Positions 24,919 through 34,120 of a stretch of 64,000 bases of DNA are shown one piece after another. Each line of letters opens with the position of its first letter. Positions within the stretch are counted from its first letter, which is position 1. Under the pieces are notes generated by a model. The model was not told where the DNA came from and did not search any database. It saw only the letters and a program-made list of their open reading frames with translations. Made by a program: the position numbers and the translations under genes. The stretch is from positions 1 to 64,000 of the forward strand of contig NZ_LLZI01000254.1 in the NCBI RefSeq assembly GCF_001509485.1, read 5' to 3'. The DNA comes from Streptomyces sp. NRRL F-4489 (GTDB taxonomy: Bacteria; Actinomycetota; Actinomycetes; Streptomycetales; Streptomycetaceae).

Positions 24919-25476
24919 ATGGATATGCCGATGAACGAACGGTCGCAGGAGAACCAGCACGTCCTGGTCGTCGGCCCGGACGGCATGGCGCTCGGCAGCG
25001 CCGGCTCCGGTGGCGGGGGAGAGGGCGAGGAGCCCCGTGAGGTTCCGGTCACGGACATGGTCGAGCAGCCTGCGAAGGTCATGCGCATCGGCAGCATGAT
25101 CAAGCAGCTGCTGGAAGAGGTGAAGGCGGCTCCGCTCGACGAAGCGAGCCGGGTGCGCCTGAAGGAGATCCACGCCAGCTCGGTCAAGGAGCTGGAGGAC
25201 GGGCTGGCGCCCGAGCTGGTCGAGGAGCTGGAGCGGCTCTCGCTGCCCTTCACCGATGAGTCGGTGCCGACCGAGGCGGAGCTGCGGATCGCCCAGGCGC
25301 AGCTGGTGGGGTGGCTGGAGGGACTCTTCCACGGCATCCAGACCGCGCTCTTCGCCCAGCAGATGGCCGCCCGGGCGCAGCTGGAGCAGATGCGCCGCGC
25401 CCTGCCGCCCGGCATCACCGCGGAAGGCCAGGAGCAGCCCGGCCACGGAGGCGCCCGCTCGGGCCCGTACCTCTGA
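24919..25476 (+). CDS. bpa: Bacterial proteasome activator (Bpa)
   Basis: A 185-residue helical protein matching actinobacterial Bpa, which forms a dodecameric ring that opens the 20S proteasome without ATP. The conserved core is PAKVMRIGSMIKQLLEEVK, then LKEIHASSVKELEDGLAPEL and IAQAQLVGWLEGLFHGIQ. The extreme C-terminus GPYL resembles the proteasome-docking end GQYL of known Bpa. Start ATG 24919 (MDMPMNERSQ) is chosen over an open frame reaching back into the parS array. No strong ribosome site is visible. Confidence 0.92.
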   Translation: MDMPMNERSQENQHVLVVGPDGMALGSAGSGGGGEGEEPREVPVTDMVEQPAKVMRIGSMIKQLLEEVKAAPLDEASRVRLKEIHASSVKELEDGLAPELVEELERLSLPFTDESVPTEAELRIAQAQLVGWLEGLFHGIQTALFAQQMAARAQLEQMRRALPPGITAEGQEQPGHGGARSGPYL

Positions 25477-25506
25477 TCCCCAGGCGCCCGGCGCCTGCGA
25501 AACGGC

Positions 25507-25545
25507 CGGAGGGGCCGGCACGCTCGGTGCGTGCCGGCCCCTCCG
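25507..25545. terminator. Strong bidirectional terminator between bpa and the kinase gene
   Basis: Perfect 17-base arms (25507-25523 and 25529-25545, core GGGGCCGGCACGC) enclose a 5-base loop. It lies between two convergent genes. Confidence 0.85.
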
Positions 25546-25571
25546 CTGTCAGGTGCCGCGGTCGGCCGAGG

Positions 25572-27230
25572 TCAGTTGCTGCGGCCGGTGGAGATCGTCA
25601 GCTGGATGGTGTCGTTGCTGCTCGGGTTCCACCAGCTGATGGCGTCCGGGGTCTGGTTCGTGACGGTGTTCTTGCCCCAGATCGCGTCGTTCTCCTCCTT
25701 GACGATCTTGTACTTCCAGCCGGCCGCCCTGATGCACTGCTCGACCGACTCCAGGTTCTTGAACTTGAACGACGGGAACAGGATCTTGCGCGGGTCCACG
25801 GCGCTCTTGGCCGGGCTGGTGCACTCGGAGGTCTGGATCGTCGCCGTCTTGTCCTCCGGCCGGACGCTGGCCGTGGGCGACGGGCTGTAGGAGTACGCCC
25901 GCGTCGGGGTGTCGCTGCCGCCGCCACCGGTGTCGCCGCCGGCGCTCAGGCCGATGCCGATGGCGATCGCGGTGACCACCACGACACCCACCACCGCCGC
26001 GACGATGATCACCGGGCTGTTGTTCTTGCGCGGGCTCGCGGACGGCATCGGGCCGGTCACCGGGGGCGCCGGCGGGCCGGGGAACGGCGGCGGGGCCTGG
26101 AAGCCGACGTTGGCGAACGGCGCCGGGGTCGGGGCCGGCCCCGGCGCGGGCGTGGGATAGGCGTTGTTCGCCGGCGGCGGCGTCGGCGGTGCGAACGCCG
26201 CCTGCGTCGGCTGGTACGGCTGCTGGACGTTCGGCGGCGCCGGGGTGTGCGGGTTGCCGGCGGCGGTGGGGAAGACCGCGGAGGAGACCGAGGCGCCGCT
26301 GGTGCGGGCGCGCGGACCCTCGCTGATGATCAGCGGCGTCGCCCCGGACTGCCCGGAACCGGCGATCCGCAGGCATTCGTCCCGCATCGCCTCGGCGGTG
26401 GGGAAGCGTTCGTTGGGGTTCTTCCGCAGCGCCCGGGCGACCAGCGCGTCGACGGCCGGCGGCAGCGAGCGGTTGATGCTCGACGGGACCGGCGGCTCTT
26501 CCTGGACGTGCGCGTAGGCGATGGCCAGCGGCGAGTCCGCGTCGAACGGCAGCTGGCCGGTGAGCAGCTCGAAGAGCATGATGCCGACCGAGTACAGGTC
26601 GGAGCGGGCGTCCACCGCGCGGCCCAGCGCCTGCTCGGGCGAGAGGTACTGCGGCGTGCCGACGACCATGCCGGTCTGCGTCATCGACGTCACCCCGGAC
26701 TGCATGGCGCGGGCGATGCCGAAGTCCATCACCTTCACGACACTGCGCTTGGTGATCATGACGTTGCCCGGCTTGATGTCCCGGTGGACCAGGCCCATCT
26801 CGTGGCTCGCCTCCAGCGCGGCGAGCACGTCGGCGGTGATTTTCAGCGCCTTTTCGGTCGGCATCGCGCCGTGCTGGGCGATATCGCTGTCGAGCACGGA
26901 CCGCAGCGGCTGGCCGGCGACGTACTCCATGATGATGTACGGCACCATGCCGCCATCGAGCTCGTCCTCGCCGGAGTCGAAGACCGAGACGATGTTGGTG
27001 TGCGTGAGCTTCGCCACGGACTGCGCCTCGCGCCGGAAGCGCTCGCGGAACGCCTGCTCGCGGCCGAGCTCGGTGTGCAGGGTCTTGATCGCCACCTCGC
27101 GGTCCAGCACGCTGTCGTAGGCGAGGTGCACGGAGGCCATCCCGCCGGCGCCCAGAAGATCACGGAGCTGGTAACGTCCACCGCCGACCGAACGGCCCTC
27201 GAATTGGCCCTGAGCGCCGTCCTGGCTCAT
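25572..27230 (-). CDS. Membrane Ser/Thr protein kinase
   Basis: A 552-residue Hanks-type kinase. The catalytic domain covers residues about 18-280: glycine loop LLGAGGMASVHLA, ATP-binding lysine in VAIKTL, catalytic loop HRDIKPGNVM, DFGIA, and a P+1 loop with GTPQYLSPEQ. A Pro/Ala-rich linker leads to one membrane helix (VIIVAAVVGVVVVTAIAIGIG). The extracytoplasmic end has a conserved two-cysteine region and one PASTA-like segment near the C-terminus (SSNDTIQLTISTG). It is divergent from a second kinase. The ligand is unknown. Confidence 0.92.
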   Translation of the reverse strand: MSQDGAQGQFEGRSVGGGRYQLRDLLGAGGMASVHLAYDSVLDREVAIKTLHTELGREQAFRERFRREAQSVAKLTHTNIVSVFDSGEDELDGGMVPYIIMEYVAGQPLRSVLDSDIAQHGAMPTEKALKITADVLAALEASHEMGLVHRDIKPGNVMITKRSVVKVMDFGIARAMQSGVTSMTQTGMVVGTPQYLSPEQALGRAVDARSDLYSVGIMLFELLTGQLPFDADSPLAIAYAHVQEEPPVPSSINRSLPPAVDALVARALRKNPNERFPTAEAMRDECLRIAGSGQSGATPLIISEGPRARTSGASVSSAVFPTAAGNPHTPAPPNVQQPYQPTQAAFAPPTPPPANNAYPTPAPGPAPTPAPFANVGFQAPPPFPGPPAPPVTGPMPSASPRKNNSPVIIVAAVVGVVVVTAIAIGIGLSAGGDTGGGGSDTPTRAYSYSPSPTASVRPEDKTATIQTSECTSPAKSAVDPRKILFPSFKFKNLESVEQCIRAAGWKYKIVKEENDAIWGKNTVTNQTPDAISWWNPSSNDTIQLTISTGRSN

Positions 27231-27543
27231 CGTTCCGCTTCCCCCTGGGGCGCACTGCCCGTATGTCTGGCGATCAGATCTGGAATTCCGCAGCCAAGTC
27301 TGCCCCAGGCCACCGGCACGTCAAGCTGTGTGCCCGTTCCGTGACCAGATGTGCAAGATCCGGGCACGGTCTGCCCGCGGCCCGGGCCGCGGCCGGGGGG
27401 TGGTGGACTTGCGACACTTGGTTCGCGGAAGGTTTGATGGCCGGTCCACGACGGACCGGCGGGTGCCGCGGAACCTGTAGCGTGCTCTAGCGAAGACCGA
27501 GACCTTACCGCTGCAACGCGGATCGATTCGACGGCGAGGACCG
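27231..27543. other. Divergent promoter region between two kinase genes
   Basis: About 310 bases without a gene. An 8-base inverted repeat (GCCGGTCC 27440-27447, GGACCGGC 27453-27460) and a -10-like TAGCGT at 27478-27483 lie upstream of the rightward kinase. No clear promoter is seen for the leftward one. Confidence 0.4.
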
Positions 27544-29214
27544 ATGGCACCGACGCAGCGCCCCCAGGGGCCGTCCGATCCTGACGCCACCGGCTCCAAC
27601 GTCCCCGACGCACCGGAGATGTGGGGCAACGGCGGACTGGTCGGCGACGGCCGCTACCGGCTCACGCGCCGGCTGGGCCGGGGCGGTATGGCGGAGGTGT
27701 TCGCCGCCGAGGACGTCCGCCTGGGCCGCACCGTCGCCGTGAAGCTGCTGCGCGCCGACCTCGCCGAGGACCCGGTGTCCAAGGCCCGCTTCACGCGCGA
27801 GGCGCAGTCGGTGGCCGGGCTGAACCACCACGCGGTGGTCGCGGTGTACGACTCCGGCGAGGACTACGTCGGCGGCAGCACCGTCCCGTACATCGTGATG
27901 GAGCTGGTCGAGGGCCACACCATCCGCGATCTGCTGCTCAACGCCGACGCCCCGCCGCCGGACCAGGCGCTGATCATCGTCTCCGGGGTGCTGGAGGCGC
28001 TCGCCTACAGCCACCAGCACGGCATCGTGCACCGCGACATCAAGCCCGCGAACGTGATCATCACCAACAGCGGCGCCGTGAAGGTGATGGACTTCGGCAT
28101 CGCCCGCGCGCTGCACGGCGCGCAGTCGACCATGACCCAGACCGGCATGGTCATGGGCACCCCGCAGTACCTCTCCCCGGAGCAGGCGCTCGGCAAGACC
28201 GTCGACACCCGTTCCGACCTGTACGCCACCGGCTGCCTGCTGTACGAACTCCTCACCCAGCGGCCGCCGTTCACCGGCGAGACCCCGCTCTCCGTCGTCT
28301 ACCAGCACGTCCAGGACATGCCGGTGCCGCCCTCCCAGGTCGCCGAGTCGGTGCCGCCGGAGCTGGACGGCCTGGTCATGCGGTCGCTGGCCAAGGACCC
28401 CGACGACCGGTTCCAGACCGCCGAGGAGATGCGCGGGCTGGTCCAGTACTCGCTGCAGATGCTGCACGAGCAGGGCGGCCACACCGGCACATGGAACACC
28501 GGCCCGGTCGCGCTGCCCGAGGGCGGCCACACCATGGCGCTGCGCGGTGGCGGCGCCGCCGAGACCACCGCGCTGCCCCACCCCGGCGCCGGGCAGACCA
28601 CGGCGCAGCCGATCCTCACGCCCGGGATGCGGGACGACGACGGCGGTTACGAGGGCGGGTACCGCCAGTCCCGGAGCGGCCGCGGCAAGGTCTGGCTGAT
28701 CGCGCTGCTGGCGCTGATCGCCATCGGCGTGGGCGTCGCCTTCGCGCTCCAGAACACCAATGGCCCGGGCCACAAGAAGCAGACCCCGGTCACCCAGTCC
28801 CCGTCGCCCTCGCAGTCCGACGAGACCACCGAGCCGCCGACGGACGAGCCGAGCAGCCCCGAGACGTACCCGGGCGGCAGCACCGGCGGCGGGAACACCT
28901 ACACCCACCGGCCGAGCCACCAGCCCAGCACCCCGCCCTCGTCCGAGCCGCCCACCTCGCAGCCCCCGACCTCGGAGCCGCCGACCGGCACCACCGGCGG
29001 CACGACGACCGGCGGCACGGACACCGGCGGCGGCACGAACACCGGCGGCACGTCGGACGGCGGGACGAACACCGGCGGGACGAACACCGGTGGGACCAAC
29101 AGCGGTGGCACGAATACCGGCGGCACGAACACCGGTGGCACGAACACCGGCGGCACGAGCAGCGGCGGCTCCACCAACGGCGGGACGCCGCTGGGCGGCA
29201 CCACCGGCGGCTGA
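27544..29214 (+). CDS. Membrane Ser/Thr protein kinase with Thr-Gly-Gly repeat tail
   Basis: A 556-residue kinase. The N-terminal catalytic domain (residues about 39-300) has LGRGGMAEVFAAEDV, VAVKLLRADL, HRDIKPANVI, DFGIARALHG and GTPQYLSPEQAL. A membrane helix follows (VWLIALLALIAIGVGVAFAL, near residue 385). The outside region is first Pro/Ser/Thr-rich, then a long low-complexity run of GGTNTGGTN-type units (residues about 480-550). It lacks PASTA domains. The kinase half is very like its divergent neighbour, so the pair probably arose by duplication. The repeat tail may span the cell wall. Confidence 0.9.
   Translation: MAPTQRPQGPSDPDATGSNVPDAPEMWGNGGLVGDGRYRLTRRLGRGGMAEVFAAEDVRLGRTVAVKLLRADLAEDPVSKARFTREAQSVAGLNHHAVVAVYDSGEDYVGGSTVPYIVMELVEGHTIRDLLLNADAPPPDQALIIVSGVLEALAYSHQHGIVHRDIKPANVIITNSGAVKVMDFGIARALHGAQSTMTQTGMVMGTPQYLSPEQALGKTVDTRSDLYATGCLLYELLTQRPPFTGETPLSVVYQHVQDMPVPPSQVAESVPPELDGLVMRSLAKDPDDRFQTAEEMRGLVQYSLQMLHEQGGHTGTWNTGPVALPEGGHTMALRGGGAAETTALPHPGAGQTTAQPILTPGMRDDDGGYEGGYRQSRSGRGKVWLIALLALIAIGVGVAFALQNTNGPGHKKQTPVTQSPSPSQSDETTEPPTDEPSSPETYPGGSTGGGNTYTHRPSHQPSTPPSSEPPTSQPPTSEPPTGTTGGTTTGGTDTGGGTNTGGTSDGGTNTGGTNTGGTNSGGTNTGGTNTGGTNTGGTSSGGSTNGGTPLGGTTGG
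28990..29200 (+). repeat. Coding minisatellite (Gly-Gly-Thr-Asn/Thr units)
   Basis: A run of imperfect short repeats built on GGCGGCACGAACACC encodes the C-terminal GGTNTGGTN-type tail of the kinase at 27544. Repeat number is likely to vary between strains. Confidence 0.75.
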
Positions 29215-29221
29215 CCGGCAG

Positions 29222-29250
29222 CGGGCCGGCCGCCGAAGGCCGCCGGCCCG
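29222..29250. terminator. Convergent terminator hairpin (kinase / phosphotransferase)
   Basis: CGGGCCGGC (29222-29230) pairs with GCCGGCCCG (29242-29250) across 11 bases. Confidence 0.6.
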
Positions 29251-29255
29251 GGCGG

Positions 29256-30269
29256 TCAGCCCGTGAACGCCTTCCGCACGGCCGGATAGGCGCGGGTCCA
29301 CCACACCGCCAGCGCCGCCGCCGCGGGGAACTGCGGATCGGTGCGGCGGTCGCCGAGCCGGTAGCGCCAGGTCAGCATCCAGAAGTCGTTCAGCCGCTCC
29401 CACCACACCCGGTGCACGGCGGCGGCCAGCTCCTCGGCACCCGCGCCGCACACGCTGCGGTAGGCGCTCGCGTACGCGGCGACCTTGGCCAGGTCCAGGG
29501 TCCCGCAGGGGCGGACGAAGAAGATCGCGGCGGCGCGCACCGCCTCCTCGGCGCGGGGCTGGACGCCCAGCCGGTCCCAGTCGACGATCGCGGCCGGTTC
29601 GGTGCCGCGGTAGAGCACGTTCAGCGGGTGGAAGTCCCCGTGCACCCACCCCGCGGCCGGTTCCGCGCCGGGCGCCGGACGGCGGTGCGCCTGCCGCTCC
29701 AGCAGCGTCCGCCGCTCCAGGAGGCGGTGCTCGGCCAGCTCGTCGAAGCTGGTGCGCGGGCGGGCCTCGCGCGCCAGCACCAGCAGCTCCTCGATCGTCT
29801 CGAAGGTCCGCTCGGGGTCGGCGGCGGCGTCGGTGCCGGGCGGCCGCGGCGGGGCCGGCTCGTCGGCCATGACCTCCGCCAGTGTGGTGTGGACGAGCCC
29901 GAGCAGGGCGCCGAGCCGGCGCGACTGGCCCTCGGTGAGCTCGGTGCCGGTCAGGTGCCGGCCCTCGATCCAGGGGTGCAGGGCGTAGTACCGGCCGTCC
30001 AGCACGGTGACGGTCCGCCCGTCGTCGCCCGTCACGGGCGGGACGACCGGCAGGCCGAGCCCGGCGAGCCGGCGGGTGGCGCGGTGCTGGCGGGTGAGGG
30101 CGGCGCGGTCCCCGTCGAGGTGGTGCTTGAGGAAGTAGCGGCCGCGGGTGGTGGCGAGGAAGTAGCCGTGGTTGAGCAGGCCCTCGGCGACCGGCTCGCA
30201 GGACAGCGGCGCCCCGGCACGGCCGTAGTGGCGCAGCAGGGATCCGAGGGTGTCGCGGTCGGGCGTCAC
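29256..30269 (-). CDS. Aminoglycoside phosphotransferase/homoserine kinase-like (APH family) protein
   Basis: A 337-residue kinase-fold protein. The catalytic loop VHGDFHPLNVLY is near residue 208 and the metal site VDWDRLG near 225. The N-terminal lobe has PVAEGLLNHGYFLATTRGRYFLKHH, like homoserine kinase II-type proteins rather than drug-modifying enzymes. The substrate is unknown. GTG at 30269 (VTPDRDTLG) is preferred; the frame extends ten codons upstream. A TGTAGTCC segment just upstream could be a -10. The PPOX gene lies 82 bases upstream on the same strand. Confidence 0.8.
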   Translation of the reverse strand: MTPDRDTLGSLLRHYGRAGAPLSCEPVAEGLLNHGYFLATTRGRYFLKHHLDGDRAALTRQHRATRRLAGLGLPVVPPVTGDDGRTVTVLDGRYYALHPWIEGRHLTGTELTEGQSRRLGALLGLVHTTLAEVMADEPAPPRPPGTDAAADPERTFETIEELLVLAREARPRTSFDELAEHRLLERRTLLERQAHRRPAPGAEPAAGWVHGDFHPLNVLYRGTEPAAIVDWDRLGVQPRAEEAVRAAAIFFVRPCGTLDLAKVAAYASAYRSVCGAGAEELAAAVHRVWWERLNDFWMLTWRYRLGDRRTDPQFPAAAALAVWWTRAYPAVRKAFTG

Positions 30270-30351
30270 CGCCGACCGGACTACAGATGAGCGCAGCACG
30301 CGCCAGATGTTAGATCAACTTCGCCCAGTGGAGTGGGTGTGGCGGAAAGCC

Positions 30352-30768
30352 TTACAGAGGGTGCGCATAGGCGGCGACCGGTACGTCCGTGAGGTGGTGC
30401 AGGGTCACGAATTCCGGGTCGATCCGCAGGAAGACCGGGTCGAACGGGTCCCCGTCGGCCAGCCGCGGGGTGCGGCCGAACAGCTCCCGCTCGGCCGCGG
30501 CCGGTTCGGTGGTCCGGGCGGTGCCGGTGACCTGCACCGACCAGGTGTCGGGGGCCCCGCTGTTGGCGTTGTCGGCCTCGTAGGCGACCACGCTGCCGTC
30601 CAGCGCCCGGTGGTAGCCGTAGCCGCGGTGCAGCCGCAGGACCACCCGGCCGCCGGTGACGATGTGCCGGGTGACGGCGGTGAAGGGCAGGGCCCGCCGG
30701 CTGGCCGACACCCGGCCGTAGGGCGTGCGGCTCAGCAGCGCAAGGGCGCGGGAGTCGTCGCTGGGCAT
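30352..30768 (-). CDS. Pyridoxamine 5'-phosphate oxidase-family (split-barrel flavin) protein
   Basis: A 138-residue split-barrel protein: LLSRTPYGRVSASRRALPFTAV, IVTGGRVVLRLHRGYGY and WSVQVTGTARTTEPAAAE are typical of short PPOX-family proteins that bind FMN, F420 or haem. The exact activity cannot be assigned. No clear ribosome site precedes the ATG. Confidence 0.8.
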   Translation of the reverse strand: MPSDDSRALALLSRTPYGRVSASRRALPFTAVTRHIVTGGRVVLRLHRGYGYHRALDGSVVAYEADNANSGAPDTWSVQVTGTARTTEPAAAERELFGRTPRLADGDPFDPVFLRIDPEFVTLHHLTDVPVAAYAHPL

Positions 30769-30917
30769 GGAGCCAGCCTGCCCGGCCGGCCGCGCGGGGA
30801 GTAGGGGCGGCGGCCCCGGACCGGCGGGACGTTGGTCCCGGCCGCGGCACCGTGGAATTGCCGATTCCGCGTTCGCGTCACGCCTATTCCGCCTGGTCAG
30901 CGCCGCTTATGGGCCGC

Positions 30918-31595
30918 TCAGCGCCGTTCGGCCTGCATCCGGGCGACATAGGCGGCGGCCTGCGAGCGGCGTTCCATGCCGAGTTTCGACAGCAGGCTGG
31001 AAACGTAATTCTTGATCGTTTTCTCGGCGAGGTGGAGCCGTTCGCCGATCGCGCGATTGGTCAGTCCCTCGCCGATCAGATCGAGGATCCTGCGCTCCTG
31101 GTCGGTGAGGTTCGCCAGCCGGTCGTCGCCCTTGGCGGCGTTGCCGTCGCGGAGCCGCTCCAGGAGGCGGGCGGTGGCCACCGGGTCGAGCAGCGACTTC
31201 CCGGCCGCCACGTCCCGTACGGCGGAGAGGAGTTCGTTGCCGCGGATGGCCTTGAGGACATAACCGGACGCACCGGCCATGATCGCGTCGAAGAGGGCCT
31301 CGTCGTCGGCGAACGAGGTGAGCATCAGGCAGCGGATGTCCTCGTTCTGCGACCGGACTTCGCGGCAGACCTCCACACCGCTGCCGTCCGGGAGCCGGAC
31401 GTCGAGCACGGCCACGTCCGGACGGGTCGCGGGGATCCTGACCAGCGCGTCGGCCGCGGTGCCGGCCTCGCCGACCACCTCGATGTCGTCCTCGACCGAG
31501 AGCATTTCGTGGACGCCCCGCCGGACCACTTCGTGGTCATCGAGCAGGAAAACCGTGATTTTTCCGTCTTCGCGCACCTTCCCAGTCTCACACAT
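30918..31595 (-). CDS. NarL/LuxR-family response regulator (orphan)
   Basis: A 225-residue two-domain regulator. The receiver domain has the acidic pair in LLDDHEVVRRGV, the phospho-accepting Asp in DVAVLDVRLPDGSG, and the conserved Thr and Lys in LMLTSF and GYVLKAI. The C-terminal LuxR HTH contains LTDQERRILDLIGEGLTNRAI and LAEKTIKNYVSSLLSKL. No histidine kinase gene is nearby. It resembles DevR/DosR-type regulators. It is divergent from the second bkd operon, with a 31-base palindrome in the shared region. ATG 31595 has GGGAAGAG upstream. Confidence 0.9.
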   Translation of the reverse strand: MCETGKVREDGKITVFLLDDHEVVRRGVHEMLSVEDDIEVVGEAGTAADALVRIPATRPDVAVLDVRLPDGSGVEVCREVRSQNEDIRCLMLTSFADDEALFDAIMAGASGYVLKAIRGNELLSAVRDVAAGKSLLDPVATARLLERLRDGNAAKGDDRLANLTDQERRILDLIGEGLTNRAIGERLHLAEKTIKNYVSSLLSKLGMERRSQAAAYVARMQAERR

Positions 31596-31901
31596 CGACT
31601 CTTCCCGTGCTCCAGGTCACCGATATAACGTGCCGTTGTCCCGGCGGCCTGCAACGCTGTGACCAGGAGTTGTTCCCAGCCTTCGCGATTTACTTGGAAA
31701 TCCAAGCAAAATCGCAGGTCAGCGCCATTTCCACTTCGGCTTTGACAATGGGTAACGTGCAATGAGCAGGCCACTCCGGGGCGCTTTGTTCCACCCGGAT
31801 CCGGCCGCGTTCGCACACACCCCGTGCGCCGTATCGGATACCGGGTGAGCCGCAACGGCCACCGGCGGACCCCGGGGGCCGGACAGACGGAGGAGCAGCA
31901 C
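31596..31901. other. Divergent promoter region (response regulator / second bkd operon)
   Basis: About 306 bases, less GC-rich than the genes around it. It holds the large palindrome at 31685-31715, a TTGACA hexamer at 31742-31747 without a convincing -10 at normal spacing, and a small palindrome GTATC-G-GATAC at 31831-31841. Confidence 0.5.
31685..31715. promoter_or_regulatory. 31-base interrupted palindrome, probable operator
   Basis: Inner arms CTTGG/CCAAG (31693-31697, 31702-31706) surround AAAT. Outer arms GCGATTT/AAATCGC (31685-31691, 31709-31715) extend it, giving 12 paired positions. It lies 90 bases upstream of the response regulator start and about 190 upstream of bkdA. It could serve the response regulator itself or an Lrp-type protein. 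Confidence 0.6.
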
Positions 31902-33119
31902 GTGACCGTGGAAGGCACTGCCGAGCGGAAAACCGCCCGCGGCGGCAGCAAGCGCACCACCGCCAAAAAGGCGGCGCCGGCGAAAAAGGCGTCGCCGTCC
32001 AAGGACCGGAACGGCGTCCGGCCGGACGAGGCGGAGCACGACCAGCTCGTACAACTGCTGACCCCGGAAGGGAAGCGGGTCGAGCACCCGGACTACGCGA
32101 TCGACCTCACCCCCGGGGAACTGCGCGGTCTGTACCGCGACATGGTGCTGACCCGGCGGTTCGACGCCGAGGCGACCACCCTCCAGCGCCAGGGGGAACT
32201 GGGCCTGTGGGCCTCGCTGCTGGGCCAGGAAGCCGCGCAGATCGGCTCCGGCCGGGCGCTGCGCGACGACGACTACGTGTTCCCCACCTACCGGGAGCAC
32301 GGCGTGGCGTGGTGCCGCGGCGTCGACCCGACGAACCTGCTGGGGATGTTCCGCGGCGTCAACAACGGCGGCTGGGACCCCAACAGCAACAACTTCCACC
32401 TCTACACCATCGTCATCGGGTCGCAGACGCTGCACGCGACCGGCTACGCGATGGGCGTGCAGAAGGACGGCGCGGATTCCGCGGTCATCGCGTATTTCGG
32501 TGACGGCGCCTCCAGCCAGGGCGATGTCGCCGAATCCTTCACCTTCTCCGCGGTCTACAACGCCCCGGTCGTCTTCTTCTGCCAGAACAACCAGTGGGCG
32601 ATTTCCGAGCCCACCGAGAAGCAGACCCGCGTCCCCCTCTACCAGCGCGCCCGGGGCTACGGCTTCCCCGGCGTACGCGTCGACGGCAACGACGTGCTGG
32701 CCTGCCTGGCGGTGACCAAGGCGGCGCTGGACCGGGCGCGCTCCGGCGAGGGCCCGATGCTCATCGAGGCGTTCACCTACCGCATGGGCGCCCACACCAC
32801 CTCCGACGACCCGACGCGGTACCGCGCCGACGAGGAGACCCTGGCCTGGGAGGCCAAGGACCCGATCCTGCGGCTGCGGCGGTATCTGGAGGCCGAGGGC
32901 CTGGCCGACGAGGGGTACTTCACGGCGGTCGACGAGGAGAGCGAGGCCCTGGGCAAGCGGGTCCGCGAGGCCGTCCGGTCGATGCCCGACCCGGACCCCA
33001 TGTCGATCTTCGACAATGTCTATGCCGACGGGCACGCGCTCGTCGACGAGGAGCGCGCGCAGTTCGCCGCGTACCAGGCGTCGTTCGCCGACGCCGATGC
33101 CGCCGCGGAGGGGAACTGA
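31902..33119 (+). CDS. bkdA: Branched-chain 2-oxo acid dehydrogenase E1 alpha (second copy)
   Basis: A 405-residue E1 alpha. A Lys/Ala-rich N-terminal extension (TAKKAAPAKKASPSKDRNG, residues about 16-38) precedes the core and is missing from the first copy. TPP motif: GDGASSQGDVAESFTF near residue 202, ending NN in FCQNNQWAISEP. Other stretches are LLGQEAAQIGSGRAL and YRMGAHTTSDDPTRYR. GGAGGAG lies upstream of GTG 31902. It is the first gene of the second bkdABC operon. Confidence 0.93.
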   Translation: MTVEGTAERKTARGGSKRTTAKKAAPAKKASPSKDRNGVRPDEAEHDQLVQLLTPEGKRVEHPDYAIDLTPGELRGLYRDMVLTRRFDAEATTLQRQGELGLWASLLGQEAAQIGSGRALRDDDYVFPTYREHGVAWCRGVDPTNLLGMFRGVNNGGWDPNSNNFHLYTIVIGSQTLHATGYAMGVQKDGADSAVIAYFGDGASSQGDVAESFTFSAVYNAPVVFFCQNNQWAISEPTEKQTRVPLYQRARGYGFPGVRVDGNDVLACLAVTKAALDRARSGEGPMLIEAFTYRMGAHTTSDDPTRYRADEETLAWEAKDPILRLRRYLEAEGLADEGYFTAVDEESEALGKRVREAVRSMPDPDPMSIFDNVYADGHALVDEERAQFAAYQASFADADAAAEGN

Positions 33120-33121
33120 CC

Positions 33122-34105
33122 ATGGCCGTCCACGAAAAGATCACCATCGCCAAGGCGATCAACGCGTCGCTGCGGGCCTCCATGGAGGCCGACCCCAAGG
33201 TCCTCGTCATGGGCGAGGACGTCGGCAAGCTCGGCGGCGTCTTCCGCGTCACCGACGGGCTGCAGAAGGACTTCGGCGAGGAGCGGGTGATCGACACCCC
33301 GCTGGCCGAGTCCGGGATCATCGGCACCGCGATCGGCCTGGCCCTGCGCGGCTACCGCCCGGTCGCCGAGATCCAGTTCGACGGCTTCGTCTTCCCCGCC
33401 TACGACCAGATCGTCACCCAGCTCGCGAAGATGCACGCCCGGGCGCTCGGCAAGGTCAAGGTGCCGGTCGTCATCCGCATCCCGTACGCGGGCGGCATCG
33501 GCGCGGTCGAGCACCACTCCGAGTCCCCCGAGGCGCTGTTCGCGCACGTCGCGGGCCTGAAGGTCGTCTCGCCGTCGAACTCCTCGGACGCCTACTGGAT
33601 GCTCCAGCAGGCCATCGCCGGGGACGACCCGGTCATCTACTTCGAGCCCAAGCGCCGCTACCACGACAAGTCGCGCCTGGACACCGAGTCGATCCCGGAC
33701 CCGCTGCACAAGGCCCGGATCACCCGGCCCGGTTCGGACCTCACGCTGGCCGCCTACGGCCCGATGGTGAAGGTCTGCGAGGACGTCGCCAAGGTCGCGG
33801 CCGAGGAGGGCAAGTCGGTCGAGGTCGTGGACCTGCGCTCGATCTCCCCGATCGACTTCGACACCGTGCAGTCCTCGGTCGAGAAGACCGGCCGGCTGGT
33901 CGTGGTCCACGAGGCCCCGGTCTTCCTCGGCTCGGGTGCGGAGATCGCCGCCCGGATCACCGAGCGCTGCTTCTACCACCTGGAGGCACCGGTGCTGCGG
34001 GTCGGCGGCTTCCACGCCCCCTACCCGCCGTCCAGGGTGGAGGACGAGTACCTTCCGGGACTGGACCGGGTGCTCGACGCCGTTGACCGCGCGCTGGCGT
34101 ACTGA
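33122..34105 (+). CDS. bkdB: Branched-chain 2-oxo acid dehydrogenase E1 beta (second copy)
   Basis: A 327-residue E1 beta with VLVMGEDVGKLGGVFRVTDG, EIQFDGFVFPAYDQIVTQLAKM and IPYAGGIGAVEHHSESPEALF. It begins two bases after the E1 alpha stop. It is clearly a paralogue of the gene at 15329. Confidence 0.95.
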   Translation: MAVHEKITIAKAINASLRASMEADPKVLVMGEDVGKLGGVFRVTDGLQKDFGEERVIDTPLAESGIIGTAIGLALRGYRPVAEIQFDGFVFPAYDQIVTQLAKMHARALGKVKVPVVIRIPYAGGIGAVEHHSESPEALFAHVAGLKVVSPSNSSDAYWMLQQAIAGDDPVIYFEPKRRYHDKSRLDTESIPDPLHKARITRPGSDLTLAAYGPMVKVCEDVAKVAAEEGKSVEVVDLRSISPIDFDTVQSSVEKTGRLVVVHEAPVFLGSGAEIAARITERCFYHLEAPVLRVGGFHAPYPPSRVEDEYLPGLDRVLDAVDRALAY

Positions 34106-34120
34106 GGGCTGAGGAGAGTC

